From contig WSYJ01000178.1 of NCBI GenBank assembly GCA_020186115.1, positions 806,001 through 870,000 of the forward strand: DNA of 64,000 nt, written 5' to 3'. The number at the start of each line of letters is the position of its first letter. The stretch's first letter is position 1. The DNA comes from Histomonas meleagridis (taxonomy: Eukaryota; Parabasalia; Tritrichomonadida; Dientamoebidae). Positions 47,605 to 56,905 of the stretch are shown piece after piece. Below the pieces are notes generated by a model. The model was not told where the DNA came from. It searched no databases and worked only from the letters and a program-made list of their open reading frames with translations. A program made the position numbers and the translations under genes.

Positions 47605-47898
47605 TAAATATTTTCCCACAAATCCCGAGCATTCAGTTTGGATAAAATATTATATTGAGCAATATCGCTTTCGAGCATAGAATTAAAATGTTAATGAAAA
47701 CTAAGAAAGAAAAATTATTTTTCATTTTTTTTATCAATCGCAACATCTCATATGTCATCATTACAAATTAAGTTGATACAAGAAAAGTTTAAGTCACAAG
47801 AAGGTCTTGATCTTGCTTTTAGGAATGTTTTTGAATTAAAAACTTATATTGAATTAACACAATTTGAAATTTTACAATTATCATGTTCGAATAATTAA
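47605..47898 (+). repeat. Diverged duplicate block, copy B
   Basis: Second copy of the block at 46850-47110, with the coding part intact (next entry). The two copies are direct repeats about 750 bp apart. Probably remnants of a duplicated gene 5' end. Confidence 0.55.
47752..47898 (+). pseudogene. Short ORF fragment, helical, unrecognised
   Basis: 48 residues from ATG 47752, containing MSSLQIKLIQEKFKSQEGLD and VFELKTYIELTQFEILQLS. It resembles the start of a longer helical protein and is mirrored by the broken copy A. No family is assigned; the text style recalls N-termini of trichomonad ankyrin-type proteins, but this is a guess. Likely a truncated remnant. Confidence 0.35.
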
Positions 47899-48596
47899 AT
47901 CGAAAAATTACATTCTTATTTTCTTCAACCATTATATTTGTGAAACCAAACAAAACTATTTTAATTACATAAATTTTGATTGAAAATGATCACATAACGA
48001 AAAACACATGAAAAAACAATTTTTGAGCACTTTTTTTTATCAGAATATAAATATTTTGGTAAATCATTAAAATTAAGAATATAATATGTATGTTTTAATA
48101 TTTATCTCATTTTAATATTATAGCTCGAAAAAAAGACCATCGCCATCTCATAGAACTTTTTAGATATGATCTAAAATAAAGCAATAATAAAATGATAAAA
48201 AGTGAATGGAAAAAATCATTTTTTAGATTTCAAGAACCACCATATATATACATCTAAAATAATTAAGATTCATAATATATATTTTGAAAATAATTGATTT
48301 CGAAATTTTCATTTTGATTTGTATTTTTTTTCTCAATTTGAAAACAGATTTTTACTTAATTGATGATAGGGAATTAATTCCCTTAAAAAACAAAAAATTT
48401 ATCAGAATATGTTTATTTTCTCGGTTTTACATTTCTATGTTTTTCATCACATGTTAAAATTCTATATAATTATTGATATTCCATAAAAAATTGTTTTTTA
48501 TTTTGAGAAAAAAACTTTTATTAATATTAAATTATTCATTTAATGTTTAAAACATTAATTTACAATATGAAATTGCGCATTTCATTCTCTTTGAAA
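47899..48596. other. Intergenic, no gene seen
   Basis: About 700 bp of highly A/T-rich DNA between the duplicate block and the truncated BspA copy; nothing recognisable. Confidence 0.45.
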
Positions 48597-49118
48597 TTAA
48601 TATAAGATGGGTGATTTTGAAAAGATGAATGATTTTGTAATGCTTGGTAATGATGTACATGATGAAAATGCACTTTCTTCAATTGTGTTCACATTATTAC
48701 CAAACGTTACTATATTTAATGACTTACATAATCGAAAAACATATTGTCCAATTGTTCTGACATTATCTTTATTCTTAATCGTATCCAAATCAGAACAATC
48801 AGCAAATGCATATTCCCCTATATAAGAAACGGTACCACCAATTTCAGCTGAAAATGTTGAGGTCCACTTCGAAAAAGCTTCATATCCAATTTCTTCAACG
48901 CCGCCATTAATAATATCATGTGATGCTTCGTTTTTAAATTCATTCCTATTTTTACATTCTTCATCAGTCGTTATAGTTAGTGTTTCGATTTGAAATGTTT
49001 CGATAGATTGTGTAAAAAATAGAACAAATAAAAGAAAAAGAATATTTGATTTGATTTTATCTTTTTTGTGAATTTTTTGAAAAATTAATTTCTTATATAA
49101 AAGATCAAAAAATAACAT
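48597..49118 (-). pseudogene. Truncated BspA-like paralog
   Basis: 173 residues from ATG 49118. The N-terminus matches the two intact paralogs (IHKKDKIKSNILFLLFVLFF, TQSIET, LTITTDEECKNR, GGVEEIGYEAFSKWTS) and three LRR_5 units follow (IGEYAFADCSDLDTI, IGQYVFRLCKSLNIVTFGNN). The frame then ends in unrelated residues (SFIFSKSPILY); the remaining LRRs, stalk, membrane span and tail are missing. It is probably a non-functional fragment. The sequence is more diverged than between the two intact copies, so the truncation is not recent. Confidence 0.75.
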
Positions 49119-49827
49119 GATTATTGGAATAATTTTAGATGAAAATATGAATGGAAAATTTTGTGTAAAATATTTGATGAATCCATCAAAGAAATGAGAA
49201 GTCAGAAAAAAACTTGTATATGAAGAGACGCCAAAATGAAGCTGTGCAATTCATGAATGTTGTACCAGATGTAGCATTGAGAAAAAATGTAAATTCATAA
49301 CCAACATAAAACCATAGAGAAAACAAAAATACATTTAAACGTGCTTTTCCTGCCTCTCAAAATTTGTGTGAAACTGAAAAAATTGTTCTGGGAAAAAATT
49401 GAAAAAAATCAAAATCTGATTCGATCGTTAACTGCTATTCCAAAGAGGAATATTACGAACCTACCACAAGGTCAAAGATACCAATGATAGCTTCCAATAG
49501 ATTTCATGCAGTGAATTGAACCTCCGCCTTGGGTTAAATTGAATATATTGTCTCTACACAACTTCACCTGATTAAATATTCAACCATCAGACACAGGCAG
49601 ATGATTTTGGACGGCTAATCACTACCATTGAGCCAAAAAATAACATCAAAAATATATGGTGACATTATAATTTAATTCATCAACTTCGAAAATACAATGA
49701 ACTTGTGCTGCCTTTTTTACTGTTTGTAATTTTTCAGTGACCTCTTGAAAAATGAATTAACAAAATAAAATATATCGAATTCGAGATTTATTAATAAATG
49801 TTTTGGATCGAATATGATTCAATTGAT
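49119..49827. other. Upstream remnant and intergenic DNA
   Basis: 49119-49260 is a diverged copy of the 5' region of the intact BspA paralogs. 49430-49620 is less A/T-rich but contains no frame or RNA that I recognise. 49769-49827 matches 44881-44939, the 3' flank of the other paralog. Confidence 0.45.
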
Positions 49828-51435
49828 TTATAGCCATTGATCATTTTCCTTAATAATGAAGTCTTTAAATTCTTTGTTGATGACTTCTGCGTTATCTTTT
49901 GATGAACTTATCGTTGTCATTTCTTTTTGCGTATTCGAATTTCCTTTTTGTTTGCGTTGAATTAAAAAGAGAACGAGTCCAATCATAAGTAATACGATGA
50001 TTACTGCACCACAGATAATACCAATTAATGCACTTTGTGGAATTGTATCATTTTCGTGTAAATCATCATGAAGTATTGTATAGAAATTAGAATAATAAAT
50101 ATAATACGTCGAATATTGATAAAGAATATATTCATATGTAATAAATTCCGAATAAATATAATAATATGTCGAATGAGTTAATGTAATACTAATCGAATTC
50201 GTAATCATCGATTTGGAAATAATCGTTTGCGTAATGGAATATGTGGAAATTATCGTATGAACAAATGTTCCATCGAATTGTAATGAATCAGAAAGTGAAC
50301 TTAAATATGTATATGTATTCGAATTTGTAAATGTATTTGATTTAATAAATATATTCGAATTAGTAATTGTATTCGATTTAATAAATGTATTCGTATTAGT
50401 AAATGTATTCGAATTTGTAAAAATATTCAAATTAGTAAATGTATTTGATTTAGTAAATGTATTTGTTTGTGTAAAAGTTTGAGTTTCCGATGGACTGCAT
50501 CCATCAATACTTGTCCCTTTGATTGCATTTTTTCCTCCAAATGTATTACTATTATATGAATCGATTATCATAACATATCTTGCGGGAACCTGATAAAAAA
50601 CATCTGACCCAAAAATACTTGATCCAAATTCTGGTTCACTTTCACCATAATAATATATACATTGAAGACTTGTGCACCCATAAAATGCAGAGCTTCCAAT
50701 TTTGGTAACTGATGATGGAATTATTATATTAGTTAATGAAGAACAGTATTGAAATGCACTATTTCCAATTGTGTTTACATTTTCGTGTATTGTTATTGAT
50801 CTTAAACTTCTGCAATTATTAAACATTGCATTTGAAATTGAAGCTACTAAATTTGGAATTGTAATGCTTGGTAATGATGAACATGTTTGAAATGCAGCAT
50901 ATCCGATTGTATTTACATTATTACCAAATGTTACTAAATTTAATGATGAACATGTTTGAAATGCATAATCTCCAATAGAAGTAACACAATCACCAATTTC
51001 AACTGAAAATAATGAAGTCCACTCAGAAAAAGCATTTTCTCCAATTTCTTCAACGCCGCCAGTGATTATAACATGTGATGCTTCTTTTTTATATTCACTC
51101 CTATTTTTATATTCTTCATCAGTAGTTATAGTTAGTGTTCCTAATTGAAATGTTTCAATAGATTGTGTAAAAAAGAGAACAAATAAAAGAAAAAGAATTT
51201 TTGATTCGATTTTATCTTTTTTATGAATGTTTTGAGTAATTACGTTTACTTTGTAAATAACAACAAAAAACAAAATGGTTATTGGAATGATTTTGGAAAG
51301 AAAAAAATTTTGTACAGAATTTAAATATTCACCAAAAAATTTAGTAAAGAGCAAAAATCTTATATAGCAAATGACATTAAAAAGAAGGTGTGAATCTGAT
51401 GAGTGCTGTTGTACCGGAAAAATCAAATTTAACAT
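49828..51435 (-). CDS. Membrane-anchored BspA-like LRR protein, copy 2
   Basis: 535 residues from ATG 51435 (MLNLIFPVQQHSSDS). Hydrophobic segment KILFLLFVLFFTQSIET near residues 80-97 is the likely signal sequence. Seven or so LRR_5 units include IGDYAFQTCSSLNLVTFGNN, IGYAAFQTCSSLPSITIPN, ISNAMFNNCRSLRSITIHEN, IGNSAFQYCSSLTNIIIPSS and IGSSAFYGCTSLQCIYY. A stalk of TFT(K/N)SN-type repeats, a Tyr-rich stretch, one membrane span and a polar tail ending IKENDQWL complete it. It has two or three more LRRs than copy 1. The last 160 residues differ from copy 1 at a single position (AEVIN versus AEVTN). Confidence 0.9.
   Translation of the reverse strand: MLNLIFPVQQHSSDSHLLFNVICYIRFLLFTKFFGEYLNSVQNFFLSKIIPITILFFVVIYKVNVITQNIHKKDKIESKILFLLFVLFFTQSIETFQLGTLTITTDEEYKNRSEYKKEASHVIITGGVEEIGENAFSEWTSLFSVEIGDCVTSIGDYAFQTCSSLNLVTFGNNVNTIGYAAFQTCSSLPSITIPNLVASISNAMFNNCRSLRSITIHENVNTIGNSAFQYCSSLTNIIIPSSVTKIGSSAFYGCTSLQCIYYYGESEPEFGSSIFGSDVFYQVPARYVMIIDSYNSNTFGGKNAIKGTSIDGCSPSETQTFTQTNTFTKSNTFTNLNIFTNSNTFTNTNTFIKSNTITNSNIFIKSNTFTNSNTYTYLSSLSDSLQFDGTFVHTIISTYSITQTIISKSMITNSISITLTHSTYYYIYSEFITYEYILYQYSTYYIYYSNFYTILHDDLHENDTIPQSALIGIICGAVIIVLLMIGLVLFLIQRKQKGNSNTQKEMTTISSSKDNAEVINKEFKDFIIKENDQWL
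50314..50480 (-). repeat. 18-bp tandem repeat encoding the stalk of copy 2
   Basis: About nine imperfect 18-bp units encode TNTFTKSN, TFTNLNIF and TFTNSNTF-type hexapeptides. The order of unit variants differs from that at 45432-45597, so this segment evolves faster than the region 3' of it. Confidence 0.7.
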
Positions 51436-51576
51436 GACGAAATGGAAGGTATTTTCCTGGTCGTATTATTCAAAAAGTTTATACAAAAAGCCACTCGGGA
51501 TTATTGAAAAAGTTGTTTTTTCTTGTCGTTTTTTTAAACGATAAATTTCTATTCAAAACAATTGGCTAGACTTCAA

Positions 51577-52188
51577 ATGGTAAGTGTTTTCTTCTATGTG
51601 CCAAATCTAATCGGGTATGCACGTGTCATATTGATGTTTGCGGCTTACTTTTTTGCCTGTAGCAATCCAATATTGTTTTGCATTTGTTATGCATTATCAC
51701 AAATCTTGGATATGTTTGATGGAATGGCTGCACGTAGGTTTAACCAAGCAACAAAATTCGGTGCAATGTTAGATATGGTTACTGATAGGTGTTCTACTGT
51801 TGGATTACTTATGACAGTTTCCAATAGAATTCCATCACTTCAAATTTTCTGCCATATTTTCATATGGCTTGATATCTTTAGTCACTGGGCACATATGTTG
51901 GCATCATTAAGCGCTGGTGCTGGATCCCACAAAAACGTTAGAAGTGGTCCAAAGCTTCTTCAATATTATTACAAGACAAAGTGGTTCATGGTACTTTTGA
52001 TTATTGGAGCAGAAGGTCTTCCACTTGCTATCTATCTCTCTAGTTTCCATTTCAAGGAACCATTAAGTCAAATCATCAACTTTTTGATTTTGATATTTGC
52101 ACCACTTTTCTTCACAAAGCATTTCATCAACGTCATCCAATTTATGAATGCAAGCGTTTCGCTTGATCATCCACCAAAGAAGGAGTAA
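51577..52188 (+). CDS. CDP-alcohol phosphatidyltransferase, phosphatidylinositol-synthase-like
   Basis: 203 residues from ATG 51577 (MVSVFFYVPNLIGYAR); an earlier TTG is not used. Multi-span membrane protein. The CDP-alcohol transferase signature D-G-x2-A-R-x8-G-x3-D-x3-D is complete (DMFDGMAARRFN, GAMLDMVTDR). The NLIGYARVILMF start and length of about 200-220 match eukaryotic phosphatidylinositol synthase, which joins CDP-diacylglycerol and inositol in the ER. AACGATAAATTT lies about 40 nt before the start, a MYB-type core. It is divergent from BspA copy 2, 141 bp away. The stop overlaps TAAA. Confidence 0.88.
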   Translation: MVSVFFYVPNLIGYARVILMFAAYFFACSNPILFCICYALSQILDMFDGMAARRFNQATKFGAMLDMVTDRCSTVGLLMTVSNRIPSLQIFCHIFIWLDIFSHWAHMLASLSAGAGSHKNVRSGPKLLQYYYKTKWFMVLLIIGAEGLPLAIYLSSFHFKEPLSQIINFLILIFAPLFFTKHFINVIQFMNASVSLDHPPKKE

Positions 52189-52535
52189 AACATGAATTTT
52201 TACGAACATTGAAAAAGTTATTTTCTCTTTCACTTTTTGTGCATTTTAGATGGCTGTGGGTGCATTGAAATTTTTGCTTTAATTTGATTTTGTTCATCGG
52301 TTTTGAAAAACTTTTTTTAAATCAAAAAGAAAATGTTTTTTACTGAAATATCACCACTATATGTGCATTAATGTTAATAAATAACTGTATTGAAAGAATG
52401 GTTAAGGTCCTTATAAAATTATGGCTTCAATATAAATTAAAGAAGTTTGATTTTATGTGTTTATAAAACAAATAAATTTTAAATGTTTTATCACAAAAAT
52501 ATTAAATCACAATTTATTCACTTAAATCTTCTTAC
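52189..52535. other. Intergenic, convergent 3' flanks
   Basis: About 350 bp of A/T-rich DNA with several TAAA words; nothing else is seen. Confidence 0.45.
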
Positions 52536-55508
52536 TTAATTATATTCATTATTCGAAGTCGCCAATGCCAAATTAATATGATGCAAATTTGTCGGATAAA
52601 AGTTTCGATGCACACAATCGATAATCGGATTCTTTTGACTTAAGTCCAATTTATACAATAATTCGTTTGTTCCTATTTTCTCGCAAATATATTTAACGTC
52701 ATCATCAAACAATGTTTCGTTTATATTGTCATACGAATCTATTGAATATATAACTTCGTCCAATTCCAAAAGATCCAAAATCAAAATCAAATCTTGCAAT
52801 GTCAAATTTGACATTTTCGAAGCTATTTCAACAATATCAATTCCGGGCTCACCATTAATTATTTCCGCTGTTTTCATAATTAACTTCGTTTTCATATCGT
52901 CATCAATTGATCCATCAGTTCTAACCCAAAAATGAGGTTTAACGAAATGATTTGATGAATCTTCGAACAAATGATTTATCCCATAAACGTAGGAAACATA
53001 AATTGGCAAAAGAGAATTTGAATTAATTCGATAAATATAATCGAATTCTTCCAAATAATTCATTGCGGTGAATATCAAATTATTATTAAAACTTTTATAT
53101 AAATTTAATATTACGTCAAGTGAAATACCTTTTGAGAAATGTTGTAATATAAATGAATATAATAATCGACATAAAAGTATCAAATCAGTGTTATCTTGTG
53201 TTTGATATATCAATATAAATAATTGCATAAAAGTCGATTGAAGTGATTCGCAATAATCACCTTTATAATTCTTATAAATTGCATGAAACTCTTTCTCTGT
53301 TTGCTGTGCATAATTTACTTCAAACTCAGGCAAATTTGGATAATTAATTGCCGTAGATACAAATTGATAACATGATGAAATACGAATTTTCTTAAACGAT
53401 TCAGTCATTGATGACTTTTTAGGATTACTGATTATATCTTTCGAATTAATTGTGTCGACTTTAGGTGGCTTTAATATTATAGAAACAGGTGTTTCTTCAT
53501 TAAGAATATATGTACATGATCCTTCATCACTTTCTTTATGTGAAATTAATTCGGGATCTTTTGATGCTTGGATAAAACCTATGATATCTTTATAATAACT
53601 TGGACGGAAACTTAGGTTAAACTCTTGGAAAGCTTTTGTACATTTAAATGACGATTTTTGAAATCTGTTTTCTTCTTCAACGACATTTTGTGTTAAGAAC
53701 CGCGATAACTTCAGAAAGAAAACGGCTTCATTCAAATCGCTTGAATCAATTTCACACAAAAGTTTCTTTGCTTTATTTACCACATAACATGAACTTGGAC
53801 ACATTGAAATTATTTTTAAACGTTCTATCAGTTCACCTAAATATGGATTCAATCGAAAACGTAATTGTGAAACATTAAATTTGTTAAAATATTCAATTGA
53901 TGTTAATTCATAACAATCAGAATTTATATCAAACCTTGAAATCACTGAGGAAATATTTGATGTAGTATAATAAAATAAATCACGATAATCTTTATATTTG
54001 GTCATTAAAAACATATGTCGATTATTTGGGCGTACTAAATATGAATCAATTACCATTTTATTAATGGTTTGAATCATCTTTAACATCTTTTTCCATTGCC
54101 TTGGAAAAGTTCCTATATAACCATTTGGAAATATTATAGAAATTGATGCTAAATAATTAAAAATGACATTAATATCAAAATTCTTTAAAAATGTAAAATT
54201 ATCAATGTCTAATTCATCTACATATAAAGTTGGATTTGGTTCAAAATTGGTTTTAAGTTCACAAAAATCTGAAATTAAACCTTGCTTTGGATATTGAATA
54301 AGCCTTTCATCTATCTTTAAGAATTTGTTTTCTATGGCTCGAAGAAGTCTAATCCAATCAAATCCAACTTTAGATATATATTGTTCAACTTGAGCATAAT
54401 GATAGGGAAATGTGATGTGAAATGGTGGTACAATTGTTTTTTCGATAACTCTTTGGATCATTGGATTTGCAAAATCTCTTCCTTTCCTGTTCATAGAATA
54501 TTGTTTTAGCCAAAGTTGCACAGAATGTGGGTCAACAAATTCCATCAAAGAGATTGTTTGATAAACACGATGAAAGTCTATAATTTCTGATCGATTAGTA
54601 AAATCATATGAAAGTTCATACCTACCAAAAAAGTTAAATGCGTTTGTTCTGACCATTTGATAACTTTTCTTAGATTTTTTTTTCAGATAGATATACATGA
54701 AAATTTTTGATGATGTCATTGCAGAAGCACCCTCTAGAAGATTTTTGGCAATCTGTTTAAACTCTTTGAAGTCTATTTCGTCCCTAATTCGTTTTGGCAG
54801 ATTACTTACAAGAATATGCCGAAGCTTTGGTTCTCTAAGGAACACATCAGGAACATTACGAGTTCCAATTATTTTGGTATACAAATCAACAGAAAACGCA
54901 TTTATAAAATCTTGAATTGTGAATTCATTAGTTGAAAATGTTTCAAAAATAAAAAGATGAGCAATCTCAAATCGAATCTTTTTCATGGGAATATAACCAT
55001 TTCTGATTGTGTCTTTTGCGCGAAATTGATCTTTTCGATAAACTTTAGTTGGTGTTAAATCGCTATCTTCTATTATTTTCTGTGCATTGTCTTCACTGTT
55101 TTCAGGCTTTTTCTTTTTTCTTTTCATTGCTTTTATTTCAATTGCCTTTTTTGTAAGATCATCCAAAAGTTTCTTTGCTTTTTGTACATCACTCTCATGA
55201 TCATCATCTGTTTCACCTAAAACAAAAAAAGAAGTAGATTTTAAGGAATGATGACCAGGATAAATTATTAAAGGTTTTGTATGAGGGATGGCAAGATCAA
55301 TTTGAAATAATCCAAATTCAAGAAGCTTTTTGGAAAGGTTTTCGAGTTTTTCTGATGACCATACATAATTTGGTATGATTTGTTTTGTGATATTATAAAC
55401 TTCAAGCATTGAAGCAATGCCATCATTAGATTTAATAAAATCCTCTATAGCATTTCCTACTTTTTCCCATAGTTTTTTTTGTGAGGGCTTTGAAGTTTTC
55501 TCTTTCAT
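52536..55508 (-). CDS. TFIIIC largest-subunit-like protein (B-block binding)
   Basis: 990 residues. The N-terminal 80 residues look like a winged helix (LWEKVGNAIEDFIKSNDG, LENLSKKLLEFGLFQI). After a Lys-rich linker (AMKRKKKKPEN) comes NGYIPMKKIRFEIAHLFIFE, then a segment with FLREPKLRHILVSNLPKRIR; this resembles the 'GF..AK..R.K.LH.FLW ... LP..IR..L' region of GTF3C1/tau138. A further winged-helix-like piece is at the C-terminus (IDIVEIASKMSNLTLQDLIL, LDLLELDEVIYSID). Human GTF3C1 is about 2100 residues, so this is compact. Expected role: binding of tRNA gene B-boxes for Pol III. ATG 55508 (MKEKTSKPSQKKLW) faces another gene 24 bp away. Confidence 0.6.
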   Translation of the reverse strand: MKEKTSKPSQKKLWEKVGNAIEDFIKSNDGIASMLEVYNITKQIIPNYVWSSEKLENLSKKLLEFGLFQIDLAIPHTKPLIIYPGHHSLKSTSFFVLGETDDDHESDVQKAKKLLDDLTKKAIEIKAMKRKKKKPENSEDNAQKIIEDSDLTPTKVYRKDQFRAKDTIRNGYIPMKKIRFEIAHLFIFETFSTNEFTIQDFINAFSVDLYTKIIGTRNVPDVFLREPKLRHILVSNLPKRIRDEIDFKEFKQIAKNLLEGASAMTSSKIFMYIYLKKKSKKSYQMVRTNAFNFFGRYELSYDFTNRSEIIDFHRVYQTISLMEFVDPHSVQLWLKQYSMNRKGRDFANPMIQRVIEKTIVPPFHITFPYHYAQVEQYISKVGFDWIRLLRAIENKFLKIDERLIQYPKQGLISDFCELKTNFEPNPTLYVDELDIDNFTFLKNFDINVIFNYLASISIIFPNGYIGTFPRQWKKMLKMIQTINKMVIDSYLVRPNNRHMFLMTKYKDYRDLFYYTTSNISSVISRFDINSDCYELTSIEYFNKFNVSQLRFRLNPYLGELIERLKIISMCPSSCYVVNKAKKLLCEIDSSDLNEAVFFLKLSRFLTQNVVEEENRFQKSSFKCTKAFQEFNLSFRPSYYKDIIGFIQASKDPELISHKESDEGSCTYILNEETPVSIILKPPKVDTINSKDIISNPKKSSMTESFKKIRISSCYQFVSTAINYPNLPEFEVNYAQQTEKEFHAIYKNYKGDYCESLQSTFMQLFILIYQTQDNTDLILLCRLLYSFILQHFSKGISLDVILNLYKSFNNNLIFTAMNYLEEFDYIYRINSNSLLPIYVSYVYGINHLFEDSSNHFVKPHFWVRTDGSIDDDMKTKLIMKTAEIINGEPGIDIVEIASKMSNLTLQDLILILDLLELDEVIYSIDSYDNINETLFDDDVKYICEKIGTNELLYKLDLSQKNPIIDCVHRNFYPTNLHHINLALATSNNEYN

Positions 55509-55532
55509 TTAATAAAATACGTTAAAAATTTA
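55509..55532. promoter_or_regulatory. 24-bp bidirectional promoter with a central TACGTTA box
   Basis: Only 24 bp separate the ATG of the TFIIIC-like gene (minus) and the ATG of the Pkr1-like gene (plus). The sole non-A/T-run word is TACGTTA at 55518-55524. The same word occurs 15-35 nt before other starts here (19955 gene, 63416 gene; TACGTTT before 17588). Confidence 0.55.
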
Positions 55533-55790
55533 ATGAAAGAAGAAAGCTTTATAAAGAGATTTGTAAAAAGTCTTTTTGAGCCAGGTATTGGGCCTCTTTT
55601 GATCAACTTTACACGAATTGTTATTTTTACCATGTTTTGCTACTTTGCTATTATACCATTCTTTGAATATAATATTCATTATGTAATTATGGCATTTTTA
55701 TCATTTTGCTTTTTCCTTTCATTCGAATTTCTTGCTTACCAGCTGAAGAAGCATCCAGAAGTTCTGGTTTCGAACAAAAAAGAAGAATAA
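55533..55790 (+). CDS. Pkr1-like ER membrane protein (V-ATPase assembly)
   Basis: 85 residues with two membrane spans. The family pattern of yeast Pkr1 is clear: FVKSLFEPGIGPLLINFTR (Pkr1: W.SIFTPG..PTL...T), first span IVIFTMFCYFAIIPFFEY, then NIHYVIMAFLSFCFFLSFEF (Pkr1: .IHFVIL..LA.GLW..I.WF) and a short charged C-terminus ending KKEE, which may act as an ER-retrieval dilysine. In yeast Pkr1 helps assemble the V-ATPase Vo sector in the ER. The stop overlaps TAAA. Confidence 0.75.
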   Translation: MKEESFIKRFVKSLFEPGIGPLLINFTRIVIFTMFCYFAIIPFFEYNIHYVIMAFLSFCFFLSFEFLAYQLKKHPEVLVSNKKEE

Positions 55791-56084
55791 AAAATATAAT
55801 ATATCTTTTTCAATTTTTTTTTTCTTGGCTACCCAATGAGACTATAGAAGGCTATTAAGGACATGATATTAAACTTGATATATTTATAATAGAAGAAATA
55901 AAATTAATCTTATTACTCAGAATTAATTCTCATTTTTATTAAATGCCTCAAAAACCCAAGTGGTGCATGATATTTTTTTGTATGTGTTACATTCTTATAC
56001 AATTAATTTGCTAATGAATATTCATTAGTGTTATCATTGAAAAAGATTAGTTTAAAAATAAAACCAAGCATAGCTCTGGACAGT
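55791..56084. other. Intergenic, convergent 3' flanks
   Basis: About 290 bp of A/T-rich DNA between the Pkr1-like and L29e stop codons; nothing else is recognisable. Confidence 0.45.
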
Positions 56085-56264
56085 TTACTCATCCTTTTTG
56101 CTGTTCTTTTTGATTAAGCCAGCTTTGGCACGCTTTACATTGCGAAGGAATTTACTGTTCATTCCCTTAGTGAACCAAAGTTGAACATTTCTGGCTTTCT
56201 TAATTCCGTTGCGATGCCATTGGTGACTTCTGTTGTGTGCTGATGTGTTGCTGCGCTTTGCCAT
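56085..56264 (-). CDS. RPL29: 60S ribosomal protein L29 (L29e)
   Basis: 59 residues, a typical short L29e. [20 protein letters not shown] is followed by [27 protein letters not shown], which matches the family ([24 protein letters not shown]..., KG.DPKFLRN.RFAKK). Structural protein of the large subunit. Codon use is biased to C/G third positions (CGC, AAG, CTT), in strong contrast with the flanks. The AACGGTTTGGCC box lies seven bases before the ATG. The gene is small enough to be missed by ORF-length filters. Confidence 0.96.
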   Translation of the reverse strand: [59 protein letters not shown]

Positions 56265-56905
56265 GATAAAAGGCCAAACCGTTAATAAGAGACCGTTTGT
56301 AATTCACCAAAAATGTGTGCACAAAAAATTATTATTGTTATAAAAAATATATTTTTCATGGTTATGTTCTGTGCCATTATAAATATGAACGAAATGTAAA
56401 AATTTCTACTTTAGAATTACCATAAAAGTTATCAAATGATATAAAAGAAATTGTTTTGAATCTTAAAGATACAACATCAGTTTTAAGATATGTTTCAATA
56501 AAGAATTATAAAGAAGAATTGATAAACTTTTTTACTTTTGTTCAATTAATCATTAAAAGTTCGAATCTAAATTTATCTTATGAATTACTCAATAAAATGG
56601 AAAAATTTTTTGTTAACATTTTTTCATTTATACGAAATAATTTTTCTGACAAACTTTTTGAATATTTTTCAACAATATAAAATCCAACTTCTTATGACAT
56701 TTATTATTTAAATATCATTGGAATGAAAGTTGCAAATGGCATTGCTTTGTGATTGCTTTTCGATTCAATGAACGTTTGCGGAATGCATTGATAAAAATGT
56801 AAAGTATATAAAAATGTTATATTTTGTGAACTTTATATTTATTTTTGATAGCTCGATAGAAACGTACCTTTCAAAAATTAAAGGAGACCGTTTTTCTAAC
56901 AAGTT
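56265..56905. other. Divergent intergenic region with a protein-like fragment
   Basis: About 640 bp between L29e and the alpha/beta hydrolase. 56456-56680 is an open plus-strand frame without an early ATG (KDTTSVLRYVSIKNYKEEL, IIKSSNLNLSYELLNKMEKF); it resembles N-termini of trichomonad ankyrin proteins in style and is probably a remnant. GAAACGTACC and GACCGTTTTT lie just before the hydrolase ATG. Confidence 0.4.
56272..56283 (-). promoter_or_regulatory. AACGGTTTGGCC box before L29e
   Basis: Identical 12-mer to that in front of L38e at 34847-34858, here with a 7-nt gap to the ATG. A second copy-like AAACGGTC lies about 20 bp further upstream. Candidate shared control element of ribosomal protein genes. 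Confidence 0.55.

Noticed and set aside
49470-49560. GGTTCAATTC on the minus strand considered as a tRNA B box
   Set aside because: No acceptor stem, no A box at the right distance and no cloverleaf could be drawn.
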